This document shows, in pieces, positions 8,024-16,494 of a DNA stretch of 59,055 nucleotides (position 1 is the first letter of the stretch; each line of letters begins with the position of its first letter). The DNA is from CAUJIW01 sp963205175 (lineage in GTDB: Bacteria > Pseudomonadota > Alphaproteobacteria > Sphingomonadales > Sphingomonadaceae), in NCBI GenBank assembly GCA_041060555.1, contig JBEUDS010000022.1; one strand, written 5' to 3'. The notes beneath the pieces were generated by a model. It made no database searches. It was not told where the DNA came from and saw only the letters and a list, made by a program, of their open reading frames with translations. The translations under genes and the position numbers were made by a program.

Positions 8024-9324
8024 CCAGGCATATGCATGGCACGGGCGCCGGCATCGCATTGGCGACAAACAGCGGGACACGAATGCGCAAGGCGCAGCAA
8101 AGGATGCTGCTCGCCGCGATGTTCTGCTACCTGTTCTTCTATACCGGGCGACAGACCTTCGGCTTCGCGATACCCGGCATAGAAGCCGAGTTCGGTGTTT
8201 CGAAGGAATCGCTCGGCTGGGCGAGTGCCGCGCTACTGTGGTGTTATGCCATCGGTCAGGCGATCAATGGCAATATCGCCGACAAATTCGGCGCCCGTCG
8301 GGTCATGAGTGCTGGCGCTGTGCTCTCGTGTGTGACGAACTGGGCGGTCAGCTTCTCCACAAGTCTCCTCAGCCTCGGCGCACTCTGGGGTCTCAACGGC
8401 TATTTCCAGGCGATGGGCTGGGCACCGGGTAGCAGGCTTCTCTCCAACTGGTTCGGGAAGCACGAAAGAGGAAGAGTCTTCGGGGCCTATGTATTCGCTG
8501 CCGGCATGGCCTCGGTGCTCTCCTTCGTCACGTCGATCCTGGTCGTCCATGTCCTGGAACTCGACTGGCGATGGATATTCAGGCTGCCGGTATTGCTCAT
8601 GCTGGTTGGCGGCATTGTCTTCTATCTCGTCGCACGCGAACGTCCGGAGGACATGGGCCTGCCGTCACCGCACGACGATACCTGCACGGAAGGCACGAGT
8701 CCCGTGGTCGACGACGAGACGTCATGGTCACGCTACAAGGGCGTGCTGTCAAACTGGCGGCTGATTCTGGCCAGCCTCGCTATCGGCTTCCAGAACTCCG
8801 CACGATACGGTTTGCTTGTATGGGTCCCGGTTCATTTTCTGGGCACTGGCGCTGGCAGCGATGGTGCAAGCATCGCCCTGGCGCCGCAGTGGATCAGTGT
8901 AGCGCTGCCGGTCGGCATGGCGATCGGCGCCGCGACCAACGGCTGGGTATCCGACAATATTTTCGCATCAAGACGCTACATCGCCATTGTGCTGTACATG
9001 GCCCTGGCGACCGTTGCATCTCTGTGGATGTACGCCATTCCCGCGCACGAGGTCTATCTGGGACTCTGCATGCTCTTTCTGTGCGGATTCTTCGTGTACG
9101 GCCCGCAATCTTCCTTCTGGGCACTCTGCCCGGACCTTGTGGGGCACAAGCGTGCGGGAACCGCGATCGGCATCATGAATTTCTTCGCCTATCTCTTCGC
9201 GGGCCTCGGCGAGCCCCTGATCGGCAGTTTCCTTGATGCCCGGGACGATACGTCGCTGGTGTTTCTCATCGTTGCTGCGGCGAGCGCCGCCAGTGCGACG
9301 CTGGCCGCATTCATCCGACGATAG
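8020..9324 (+). CDS. MFS transporter, organophosphate:phosphate antiporter-like
   Basis: A 434-residue inner-membrane carrier with about 12 hydrophobic segments. The stretch YFQAMGWAPGSRLLSNWFGK in helix 4-5 and the early FYTGRQTFGFAIPG resemble the GlpT/UhpT organophosphate antiporter group, where the same region carries substrate-phosphate-binding arginines. This suggests import of a phosphonate or phosphate ester into the cytoplasm for the two preceding enzymes. ATG 8020 forms an ATGA overlap with the dehydrogenase stop; in-frame ATGs at 8008 and 8032 are alternatives. It converges on the LysR gene with only 24 bp between stops. Confidence 0.87.
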   Translation: MTRHMHGTGAGIALATNSGTRMRKAQQRMLLAAMFCYLFFYTGRQTFGFAIPGIEAEFGVSKESLGWASAALLWCYAIGQAINGNIADKFGARRVMSAGAVLSCVTNWAVSFSTSLLSLGALWGLNGYFQAMGWAPGSRLLSNWFGKHERGRVFGAYVFAAGMASVLSFVTSILVVHVLELDWRWIFRLPVLLMLVGGIVFYLVARERPEDMGLPSPHDDTCTEGTSPVVDDETSWSRYKGVLSNWRLILASLAIGFQNSARYGLLVWVPVHFLGTGAGSDGASIALAPQWISVALPVGMAIGAATNGWVSDNIFASRRYIAIVLYMALATVASLWMYAIPAHEVYLGLCMLFLCGFFVYGPQSSFWALCPDLVGHKRAGTAIGIMNFFAYLFAGLGEPLIGSFLDARDDTSLVFLIVAAASAASATLAAFIRR

Positions 9325-9348
9325 AGCCCGATCTATCAAAGACCACCA

Positions 9349-10266
9349 TCAGCGCAGTTTCATCGCGGCGCCGACACCGCAGGCGGTCGGGGCCGATTTT
9401 GCGGCCTTGGCCTGACGCAGCGCCTCAAAAAAAGCACCTATCACCCGGCTGTGACGCCTTTCCCGCAGACAACAGACGTAAATGTGGGTCGTAACGGGTG
9501 AACCCGTTATTGGCAGCGGGTGCAACTGATCGTCTCCGACATACTCGGGTTCCGACACAGTGCCGATCCCGAGCCCCCGGATCACGGCCTCACGAATTGC
9601 CTCCCGGCTGCCGATTTCCATGGCAATCCGCGGGGTGCATCCGATCGCGGCAATGCCTTCCTCAAGCGCGCGACGGGTCGTCGATCCGCGTTCGCGCATC
9701 AGCAACCTCTCCTTTGCCAGATCCGCAAGTTCGATGGAATGGAGGGCCGCCAGCGGATGATCACGCCGGACGAAGGCGATAACCGGAAAACTGGCGTAAT
9801 GCTGAACATGGTAGCGGTCGTCATCGGTGCTGCGCGCAAGGACACCGACGTCGCAGCTGTAGTCACTCAACTCCCTGAGAACAGTCTCGGAGTTGCCCAG
9901 CGCCATGGAGAGATAAATGCCGGGATAGCGGGCATTGAAGACCTCGATCATCTCGATGACATGGGAAGGACTGACCGCGCCGATTCTCAACTCGCCGCGC
10001 CGCAGATCGGCACTGTCCTTCAGCATCATGGCGGCATCATCTTCCAACCCGATCATCTGCCGGGCGACATGCAGAAGTTCATGCCCGATCTGCGTCAGTT
10101 CGATGCGGCGTCCACGGCGCTCGAACAGGAGAACGCCATGCTCTTCTTCAAGCGCCTGGATCTGGGAGGTTATCGTCGTCTGGCTCATTTTGAGCGCACG
10201 CGCCGCGGCGGTGAAACCGTTGTGGTGGGCAACAGCAACGAAGCTGCGCAACTGGCTTAACGTCAC
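9349..10266 (-). CDS. LysR-family regulator of the phosphonate module
   Basis: A 305-residue LysR-type regulator: winged helix-turn-helix at residues 1-60 (AARALKMSQTTITSQIQALE) and a two-lobed inducer-binding domain from about 90 to 290. It lies between the phnX operon and the second TonB receptor and is divergent from the receptor. A candidate operator starts 7 bp upstream of its own start codon and recurs in front of phnX. LysR proteins usually respond to a pathway intermediate, here perhaps a phosphonate; the inducer is not known. Its base composition matches the less GC-rich module. Confidence 0.9.
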   Translation of the reverse strand: MTLSQLRSFVAVAHHNGFTAAARALKMSQTTITSQIQALEEEHGVLLFERRGRRIELTQIGHELLHVARQMIGLEDDAAMMLKDSADLRRGELRIGAVSPSHVIEMIEVFNARYPGIYLSMALGNSETVLRELSDYSCDVGVLARSTDDDRYHVQHYASFPVIAFVRRDHPLAALHSIELADLAKERLLMRERGSTTRRALEEGIAAIGCTPRIAMEIGSREAIREAVIRGLGIGTVSEPEYVGDDQLHPLPITGSPVTTHIYVCCLRERRHSRVIGAFFEALRQAKAAKSAPTACGVGAAMKLR

Positions 10267-10272
10267 GACCGC

Positions 10273-10305
10273 GATCCATCGATATTATCGGTGGAAGTAT
10301 CGATA
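10273..10305 (+). promoter_or_regulatory. Candidate LysR operator between lysR and receptor (copy B)
   Basis: It contains GATCCATCGATAT (10273) and ATCGATA (10299), the same two blocks at the same spacing as the site before phnX. Here the arms ATCGATA (10278-10284) and TATCGAT (10298-10304) form a perfect inverted repeat with a 13-bp spacer, the kind of dyad LysR tetramers bind. The position suits autoregulation and activation of the divergent receptor, whose start is 128 bp downstream. Confidence 0.55.
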
Positions 10306-10432
10306 CCGCACGGCTCAATCGACAGCAATAGAGTCACGCACCCTTCCTAGATCGTGTCGGAAATGATCGCGATCTGCGGAAGCGCCACGCGCGCAGCAGG
10401 CGCGGTCCCGCTGAACACCAATAGGGGAATGA

Positions 10433-13400
10433 ATGATGTCATCTCGCCACCCGGTCCTGTGCGGAACTGCTCTGGTGTCCATCCTGGCTGCACTTCCGCC
10501 TGCTCTAGCCCAGACCACCTCAGGAAACGCCGACGCTGCCGCGGTCAGCGTCATCAGCACCGACCAGGTTGCACTGCAAGCACCGGAGATCGTCGTGACC
10601 GGCACTCGGCTGCGTGGCGCTGAAGCCGGCGCCTTGCCAGTAACCGTGATCGACCGCTCGGACATTGAACTGCGCAACGGTTCCACCGGCGCCGACCTCT
10701 TCGCCACGCTGCCGTTCGCGGCACCCCCGCAGATCAACGAAGCGACCATCGCGTCGCAGGGCGCTCGCGGTGACGTTGCGTCCATCGACCTGCGTGGCAT
10801 CGGTGCCGGGAATACACTGATGCTGATCAACGGCCGGCGAATTGCACCTCACCCGCTTTCGGGCACCGACCAGGGCGTGCCGGCGCTCTCACCCAATGCC
10901 AACGTGATTCCCACGGTGCTGCTTTCCCGCGTCGAAATACTTCGCGACGGCGCTTCGGCCATCTACGGCGCGGACGCCGCCGCGGGTGTCATCAATAACA
11001 TCATCTCCGCGAACGCCTATGGCGGCCGCGTCAGTGGCAGCACCGCGCTCACCGAACATGGCGGCGCCGAAGAATATCGGCTGACTGGCGCGAATACGTT
11101 CAAGGTCGGCAAGACCTCGATCGGAATTGCCGTCGATCTCTTCAAGCGCAACGACCTGTTGTTCGCTGATCGCGAATGGGGACGCGACAGCGACCTTCGG
11201 CTCACACGTTCGCTGCCTGCCCCCTGGGATGGGCTGGCCGTAACCAATCCAGCCACCGGCACCCCCTTTTCTCTGGATAACGATCTCGACAACAGCAGCA
11301 CGATCAACCACTACGGCCAGTATCGTCGCGGCTTCATCCAGTCCGATTACCTGACGTTCGTCAGCGGCCGGCCGGACGGCAACCGTGGCATCTCGACGGC
11401 CACAGCGCCGGCCGGGGGTGTCGCCACCATGGCCGCCAACGGGACGTTCTTCCTCTATCCCGACGCGACCGGCGCGGTGAATTTCAAGCAGACCACGCCA
11501 TCGCGCAACCTGGGCAGCCCCGAGAACGAGTATTACGACAACCGCGTGAAAGAACGCGCGCTCATTCCAGGGCTCAAGCGCGTCAATGTTGCCTTGTTTG
11601 CCGAACATGAGCTGACCGATAGCATCACACTCTTCGGCGACGTCCTGTTCACGGCATCGCGCGCCAACAGCCAGCGCGAATCCGCGAACATGCAGAATGT
11701 CAACGAACCCGGCCTCTATGTTCCGGCGTCCAATCCCTACAATCCGTTTGGCGTTCGCTTCTACGATCCCGCCGGCCTGCCCAACGCGGATGGCACCCCC
11801 CGCATCCAGGGAACGCCCGCAGACGTCACCATCATTTCCGGTCTGATTCCGCAGGGCACGAAGAACCGCTACATTCAGGTCGACTCGACCTTCTATCGCG
11901 TGCTCGCCGGCATGCGCGGCAGTATCGGAAATGACTGGAACTGGGAAACCGGCCTGCTTGTCTCGGGCGCCTACAGTCATGAAACCGAGGAGAACATCTA
12001 CCGCGAGTCGCTGCTGCGCCGGGCTCTCGATCGCACGGATGCAACCGCCTACAACCCGTTTCCTGTGACCTTCAAGGTCGAGGACGGGAAAGTCGTGGTC
12101 GACAAGGCCTATGTCAACCCGGACTCGGTCACCGAACCGATGTATGACACTGACAATCGCTACGGCAAGACGCGCGTCATCACCTGGGACGCGAAGGCGA
12201 CCGGCGAACTCTGGCATCTGCCCGGCGGCGGCGGTCGAATGCAGCTGGCGGCCGGTACCGAGGTCCGCTGGGAGAGCTACGATTCATGGAAGGCGCCGTT
12301 CGCGGGACTGAACCCCGTCGGTTCCGGCAGTGACTTCCCCTACCTGCGCGAGGATGACAACGACTTCATCGCCATGAGTCCCAACGCGGACATTCATGCC
12401 GATCAGACCGTGAAATCCGCCTTCACCGAGGTCGGGCTGCCCCTCGTCACACGTGCCAACCGCTTCTTCATGGTCGAGCAACTGCACCTCACCGCGGCCG
12501 TGCGGCACGAGCGTTTCTCCATCCATGGCCAAAGCACGACACCCAAGTTCAGCGCCTTGTGGAGTCCGTTCCAGGCACTGAAACTCCGCGCATCCTACAG
12601 TGAGTCGTTCCGGGCGCCCAATCTTGCCCAGACAAACACCACGCCGCTCCTTCGCGTGAACTATACCGCAGATCCCTATCGCGCCGACGTCACCAACGCC
12701 GCCGTCGACAACAGCGGCCCCCGGCGCACCTACAGGCAGGGTAACGACCGCCTCGAAGCCGAGAAGTCCAAGAACTGGTCGGCAGGGTTCGTGCTCGATG
12801 TACGGGGCGATCACAGCCTGCTGCTGACGGCTGACTACTGGCAGATCAACCAGCGCGACGCCATCACCGCGCTCGGCAATGCCCAGGTACTCTCGCTCGA
12901 CGAGCTGGCGCTGGACCTGGCCACCCAGGCCGCGCTCGCCAAGGGAACGCCAATCAATCAGATCGATCTGGGGTCCGGTACTTCCAGTTATGCCGGCAGC
13001 TCGCGCGTCACCCGCCTTGCCCCGACAGACGCCGACAGGGCGACCTTCGCGACCTACAACGCCGCGCAAACCAGCACCGCAACCCAGCGCGCGGTGGTCG
13101 GCGAGATTGCCAGCCTGATCAACGACTATATCAACCTGGGCTCGCGCCGCCTCGCCGGCATCGACCTAGGCCTTCAGTATGTTGCCCCCGATTTCGGGAT
13201 CGGCCGCTTCACCCTGACCGCGCAGGCCACGCGCAAGCTCAAGCATGACGAGGAACTTGCCGACGATGGCATCGTGATCGACCAGCTCGGCAAGGACGGT
13301 CGCGCGAAGTGGATCGGCAATGTCGGTGTCAACTGGAAGCAGAACGGCTGGACCGCCGACTGGTTCACCACTTATTATGGCGCCAGCGCCGATACCTCCG

Positions 13401-13702
13401 CATCGACCACAGCGGAAATCTACGAAGCGCTCGGTCGCCCCAAGAGCATCAAGGTGTTCAACGACAACGGCGTCGCACGCTACTATATGCGCGTAAAGCC
13501 TGCGGTTCTGCACAACCTGCGCCTGGGCTACACCTTCGGCCGCGAGGACGATGCCGGTCGGCCGAGGAATTCCATCACCTTGAGCGTCAACAATGTCTTC
13601 GACAGCTGGCCGCCGGTGGCCGACGAGGACGAAGGCTTCCTGGTGGGCACGGTGAACCCGCGTGGCCGGCAGTTCCGGCTGCAGTTCGAACGCCGGTTCT
13701 AG
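10433..13702 (+). CDS. TonB-dependent outer-membrane receptor of the phosphonate module
   Basis: A large 1089-residue receptor. Residues 1-27 are a signal peptide, EIVVTGTRL at 52-60 is the TonB-box region, and the plug includes LMLINGRRIAPHPL and the RVEILRDGASAIYGADAAAGVINNI motif typical of long receptors. The barrel ends in the canonical aromatic terminus (RLQFERRF, final Phe). Size and plug type resemble receptors for oligosaccharides or other large substrates rather than small siderophores. ATG 10433 follows an AGGGGAA site. It is followed by an NPP-type phosphodiesterase, so its cargo is plausibly a phosphonate or phosphate ester, for example a phosphonylated glycan or lipid head group. 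That cargo is inference. Confidence 0.9.
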   Translation: MMSSRHPVLCGTALVSILAALPPALAQTTSGNADAAAVSVISTDQVALQAPEIVVTGTRLRGAEAGALPVTVIDRSDIELRNGSTGADLFATLPFAAPPQINEATIASQGARGDVASIDLRGIGAGNTLMLINGRRIAPHPLSGTDQGVPALSPNANVIPTVLLSRVEILRDGASAIYGADAAAGVINNIISANAYGGRVSGSTALTEHGGAEEYRLTGANTFKVGKTSIGIAVDLFKRNDLLFADREWGRDSDLRLTRSLPAPWDGLAVTNPATGTPFSLDNDLDNSSTINHYGQYRRGFIQSDYLTFVSGRPDGNRGISTATAPAGGVATMAANGTFFLYPDATGAVNFKQTTPSRNLGSPENEYYDNRVKERALIPGLKRVNVALFAEHELTDSITLFGDVLFTASRANSQRESANMQNVNEPGLYVPASNPYNPFGVRFYDPAGLPNADGTPRIQGTPADVTIISGLIPQGTKNRYIQVDSTFYRVLAGMRGSIGNDWNWETGLLVSGAYSHETEENIYRESLLRRALDRTDATAYNPFPVTFKVEDGKVVVDKAYVNPDSVTEPMYDTDNRYGKTRVITWDAKATGELWHLPGGGGRMQLAAGTEVRWESYDSWKAPFAGLNPVGSGSDFPYLREDDNDFIAMSPNADIHADQTVKSAFTEVGLPLVTRANRFFMVEQLHLTAAVRHERFSIHGQSTTPKFSALWSPFQALKLRASYSESFRAPNLAQTNTTPLLRVNYTADPYRADVTNAAVDNSGPRRTYRQGNDRLEAEKSKNWSAGFVLDVRGDHSLLLTADYWQINQRDAITALGNAQVLSLDELALDLATQAALAKGTPINQIDLGSGTSSYAGSSRVTRLAPTDADRATFATYNAAQTSTATQRAVVGEIASLINDYINLGSRRLAGIDLGLQYVAPDFGIGRFTLTAQATRKLKHDEELADDGIVIDQLGKDGRAKWIGNVGVNWKQNGWTADWFTTYYGASADTSASTTAEIYEALGRPKSIKVFNDNGVARYYMRVKPAVLHNLRLGYTFGREDDAGRPRNSITLSVNNVFDSWPPVADEDEGFLVGTVNPRGRQFRLQFERRF

Positions 13703-13710
13703 GTTGACCA

Positions 13711-13757
13711 GGCGCGGCGGGCGAAAGGCCGCATGGCGTCCTTTCGCCCGCCGCGCC
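13711..13757 (+). other. Strong 18-bp intercistronic hairpin
   Basis: A perfect 18-bp GC-rich stem (13711-13728 with 13740-13757) with an 11-nt loop starts 8 bases after the receptor stop and ends 27 bases before the next start codon. There is no T-run. It may protect the receptor mRNA or partially terminate transcription, lowering phosphodiesterase output relative to the receptor. A possible upstream ATG for the next gene lies in the loop and is unlikely to be used. Confidence 0.6.
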
Positions 13758-13783
13758 TCCCGGCCATGCTGGAGAACAAGATC

Positions 13784-15091
13784 ATGAACTGGCTGTTTCG
13801 CCTCACGCTGCTTCCGCTTTGCCTGCTGGTCAGGCTTCTGGACTGGACGCCAGCCTACAGCCAGGCAGCAGCAGTCAAAGGGGACACAGAGGCCGTCGCG
13901 CGACAGGCGGTACTGATGATCTCGATCGATGGCCTGATGCCGGAGCTGGTCCTGCAAGCGGACAGGCACGCACTCGACTTACCGGTACTGCGACGCTTTC
14001 TCATCGACGGCAGCTTCGCCGAGAGAGTTGTCAACGTGAACCCCACGGTGACCAATCCCAACCACACCACGCTGGTAACCGGTGTGCTTCCCAGTGAGCA
14101 CGGCATCCTCAACAACCGACCTTTCGCGGCGTCGGCCACGCTGCCTGGAACCTACCAGCAATACTCACAAATTCGCGTGCCCACGCTCTGGGGCGCGGCG
14201 AAGGCGGCCGGTTTGAAGACCGGCAGCATGTTCTGGCCGGTGACGACCGGCGCCGAAGACATCGATTTCAACCTGTCAGCTGGCTCGGATGAAGATGACG
14301 ACCAGATCGTTCGCGATGCCATACGGCTTATAAAGGACGAACGCCCTGAGCTGCTGACGGTCCATCTTGTCTCGTTCGATCACAAGCAGCACGCATCGGG
14401 CCCCTTCACACCCAGGGCGTTCGCAGTCCTCGAACGGATAGACGGGGCGGTTGGCCGCATCATCGACGCGCAGCGAACAGTGTATCCAGAATCGGTCATC
14501 ATGATCGTTTCGGATCATGGTTTCTTTGAGGTGAAGCACAAGATGAACCTGAATCGGGCGCTTGTGGATGCCGGCTTCATCTCACCGGACGCGAATGGCG
14601 ATGTCGGCTCCTGGCGCGCCTTCGCATGGTACGTTGGCGGATCCGCGATGGTCGTGCTCGAGGACGACGCGGTGCGATCAAGCGTGGGGGCTTTCCTGCG
14701 CGGGCTTGCTCATGAGCCCGAGAACGGAATCGAGCGCGTCTACTCCCGCGACGAGATTGCCAGCGCCGGCCTGGCGTCCAACGTCGAGTTCGTCGTCAGC
14801 TTCCGCCCCGGATACCGAATGGGGACGTCGCTCACCGGCCCGCTGCTGGAGCCGTTTTCCGGCGGCGCGCACGGTGCGTATACAACGAGGGATGATCGCC
14901 CGGACATGCACGCGTCCCTTTTCGTCAGTGGCCCGGGAATTGCCTCCGGACGGAACCTCGGCATTGTCGACATGCGCCAGATTGCACCAACCATTGCGGG
15001 CATCCTTGGCATTGCATTTCCGTCTGCCAAAAGCCCCCCGCTGCCGGTGAACGAACGTCCGAAGTCGTCCGTGGCTGAAGGACAACCATGA
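13784..15091 (+). CDS. Secreted NPP-family phosphodiesterase (alkaline phosphatase superfamily)
   Basis: A 435-residue exported enzyme of the nucleotide pyrophosphatase/phosphodiesterase group. The signal peptide covers residues 1-27. All expected residues are visible: Asp49 (ISIDG), nucleophile Thr90 (PTVTNPNHT), Asp199 and His203 (FDHKQH), Asp244-His245 (SDHG) and His363 (AHGAY). The two-zinc site should therefore be intact. The family hydrolyses phosphodiesters, and some relatives act on phosphonate esters. Behind a TonB receptor and near phnX it may release a free phosphonate in the periplasm. ATG 13784 was chosen because a GGAG site precedes it and the signal peptide starts there. A phosphonoacetate hydrolase (PhnA) was considered, but the signal peptide and threonine nucleophile context favour NPP. 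Confidence 0.88.
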   Translation: MNWLFRLTLLPLCLLVRLLDWTPAYSQAAAVKGDTEAVARQAVLMISIDGLMPELVLQADRHALDLPVLRRFLIDGSFAERVVNVNPTVTNPNHTTLVTGVLPSEHGILNNRPFAASATLPGTYQQYSQIRVPTLWGAAKAAGLKTGSMFWPVTTGAEDIDFNLSAGSDEDDDQIVRDAIRLIKDERPELLTVHLVSFDHKQHASGPFTPRAFAVLERIDGAVGRIIDAQRTVYPESVIMIVSDHGFFEVKHKMNLNRALVDAGFISPDANGDVGSWRAFAWYVGGSAMVVLEDDAVRSSVGAFLRGLAHEPENGIERVYSRDEIASAGLASNVEFVVSFRPGYRMGTSLTGPLLEPFSGGAHGAYTTRDDRPDMHASLFVSGPGIASGRNLGIVDMRQIAPTIAGILGIAFPSAKSPPLPVNERPKSSVAEGQP

Positions 15092-15280
15092 AATGCGGGC
15101 GGCCGCACCCGGACGGCGACGAGCCCCCTCTCCGCCATCGTGGATGATGCGGTTCGCCTGCTCGACCGGGCCGTGGGCCCCAGGATGGCTCGACCTGGTA
15201 AGGCCGTGCTCGATCCCGCCTGCCCCTTGACAGTCGCACCGGCAATTCCCACTAATGGTCGCGCGGGCCGGGCCCCTCTG

Positions 15281-15338
15281 ACGAGACGCGTCTCGTGATG
15301 TCGGACCGCATCGGATGATCCGATGCTCATGAGGTCCG
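15281..15338. repeat. Palindrome and nested hairpin in gene-free region
   Basis: The stretch 15092-15565 has no supportable gene. It contains a perfect 16-bp palindrome at 15281-15296, followed by a nested stem: 15302-15307 pairs with 15333-15338 and 15308-15315 pairs with 15319-15326 around a 3-nt loop, with a 6-nt bulge. No T-run follows. It could be a transcript end of the phosphonate module, a small RNA structure or a repeat remnant. Confidence 0.4.
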
Positions 15339-15565
15339 GCACTGCCCTTCCCAAGGCATGGATCCTCCGGTGACCCCCCGGTCCTGTGGAGGAGATGTTG
15401 ATTGCACCCCCGACGTTGTAGCCTGATCGCACCGTATCGGCGCCTCGACCGCAGTCGCCGTTGCCCGGCACCGTCGGCGCGCGTCGGGCGGCCCCGCGAC
15501 AGTCGCGCGGACACAACCGGGCTCACTCAGCCACGAACAGACAACCACGAAGCAACAATGAGGAC

Positions 15566-16405
15566 ATGATGACCATCAGGACGGTGCTCTTGCATGCCGC
15601 GGCCGAGACCCTTGATCCCGGCCGCAGTGCCGCGCTCTACGCGCTCGGCCTTGCCCGCGCCTTCGAGGCCCATCTCGAAGCGCTGGTGCTGGAGCTGGAT
15701 GTCGTGACGCCCAAAAGCCCGCCTGGCGCGCAGGGTGTGGCTGCCGTGTCTCCGCAGGTCCGGCAACGCAACGCGGACGTCGCCGCCGCCGCCCAGGCGT
15801 TGCGCGTGGCGGCGCATGAACGAGGCGTCGAGGCGTCAGTTATCACCGAACGCTCCCACATCCACAGCACGCCCGAGATCGCCACCGATCATGCGCGGCT
15901 GGCCGACATCGCGGTCGCCGGAACCTGCAATGAAGGGCTGCTGAGCGAGCGCATCGTGGCGGAGGCCCTGGTATTCCAGTCCGGCAGACCGGTGATCGTG
16001 GTGCCGGACGACCATGAGGCCGGCTTCAGCGCCGGGCGGATCGTGGTGGCCTGGGACTACAGCAGGGTGGCCGCCCGCGCCCTGTCGGACGCCTTGCCGC
16101 TGCTTCGCCGCGCGTCGGCGGTAACTTTGGTCTCGTTCGGCGATGACAAGAAGTTCAACGCCAGCCTCGGGCCCGATGACGTGCTGGCGGCACTGCGCCG
16201 TCGTGGCGTCGATGCCGGGTTTCACCAGGCCGAGCGTGGCAACCAGGACATCGGCGAGGCGATCAACGCCGCCGCCGCCGACTGTCGCGCCGACCTCCTG
16301 GTGATGGGCGGCTTCGGCCACTCCCGGCTGCGTGATTTCGTCCTTGGCGGCGCCACCCGCGGCATTCTCGCGGCGCCCCGGCTGCCGACCCTGATCTCGC
16401 ACTAG
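15566..16405 (+). CDS. Universal stress protein, tandem UspA domains
   Basis: A 279-residue cytoplasmic protein with two UspA-like halves (about 1-145 and 150-279). The second half has the ATP-binding-type glycine signature GGFGHSRLRDFVLGGATRGIL near 245-268, while the first is less conserved. Such proteins help survival under stress; the precise role is undefined. ATG 15566 (the first of two consecutive ATGs) follows a GAGGA site. It lies 89 bp before a TerC gene on the same strand, and the two may be co-transcribed. Confidence 0.87.
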   Translation: MMTIRTVLLHAAAETLDPGRSAALYALGLARAFEAHLEALVLELDVVTPKSPPGAQGVAAVSPQVRQRNADVAAAAQALRVAAHERGVEASVITERSHIHSTPEIATDHARLADIAVAGTCNEGLLSERIVAEALVFQSGRPVIVVPDDHEAGFSAGRIVVAWDYSRVAARALSDALPLLRRASAVTLVSFGDDKKFNASLGPDDVLAALRRRGVDAGFHQAERGNQDIGEAINAAAADCRADLLVMGGFGHSRLRDFVLGGATRGILAAPRLPTLISH

Positions 16406-16494
16406 AATGACACCGGGAACCGTCCACGAACCGCGGAGGCCCGCCGGCGACCCGATCGTGACCGGACACCCTGCTATGATGAACGAGAGACCCT

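Noticed and set aside
13784..15091. Phosphonoacetate hydrolase (PhnA) for the NPP-type enzyme
   Set aside because: Both belong to the alkaline phosphatase superfamily, but the signal peptide and the PTVTNPNHT nucleophile context fit secreted NPP enzymes better. Not fully excluded.
16406..16494. Manganese (yybP-ykoY) riboswitch before terC
   Set aside because: The leader is short and lacks the conserved loop sequences of that motif.
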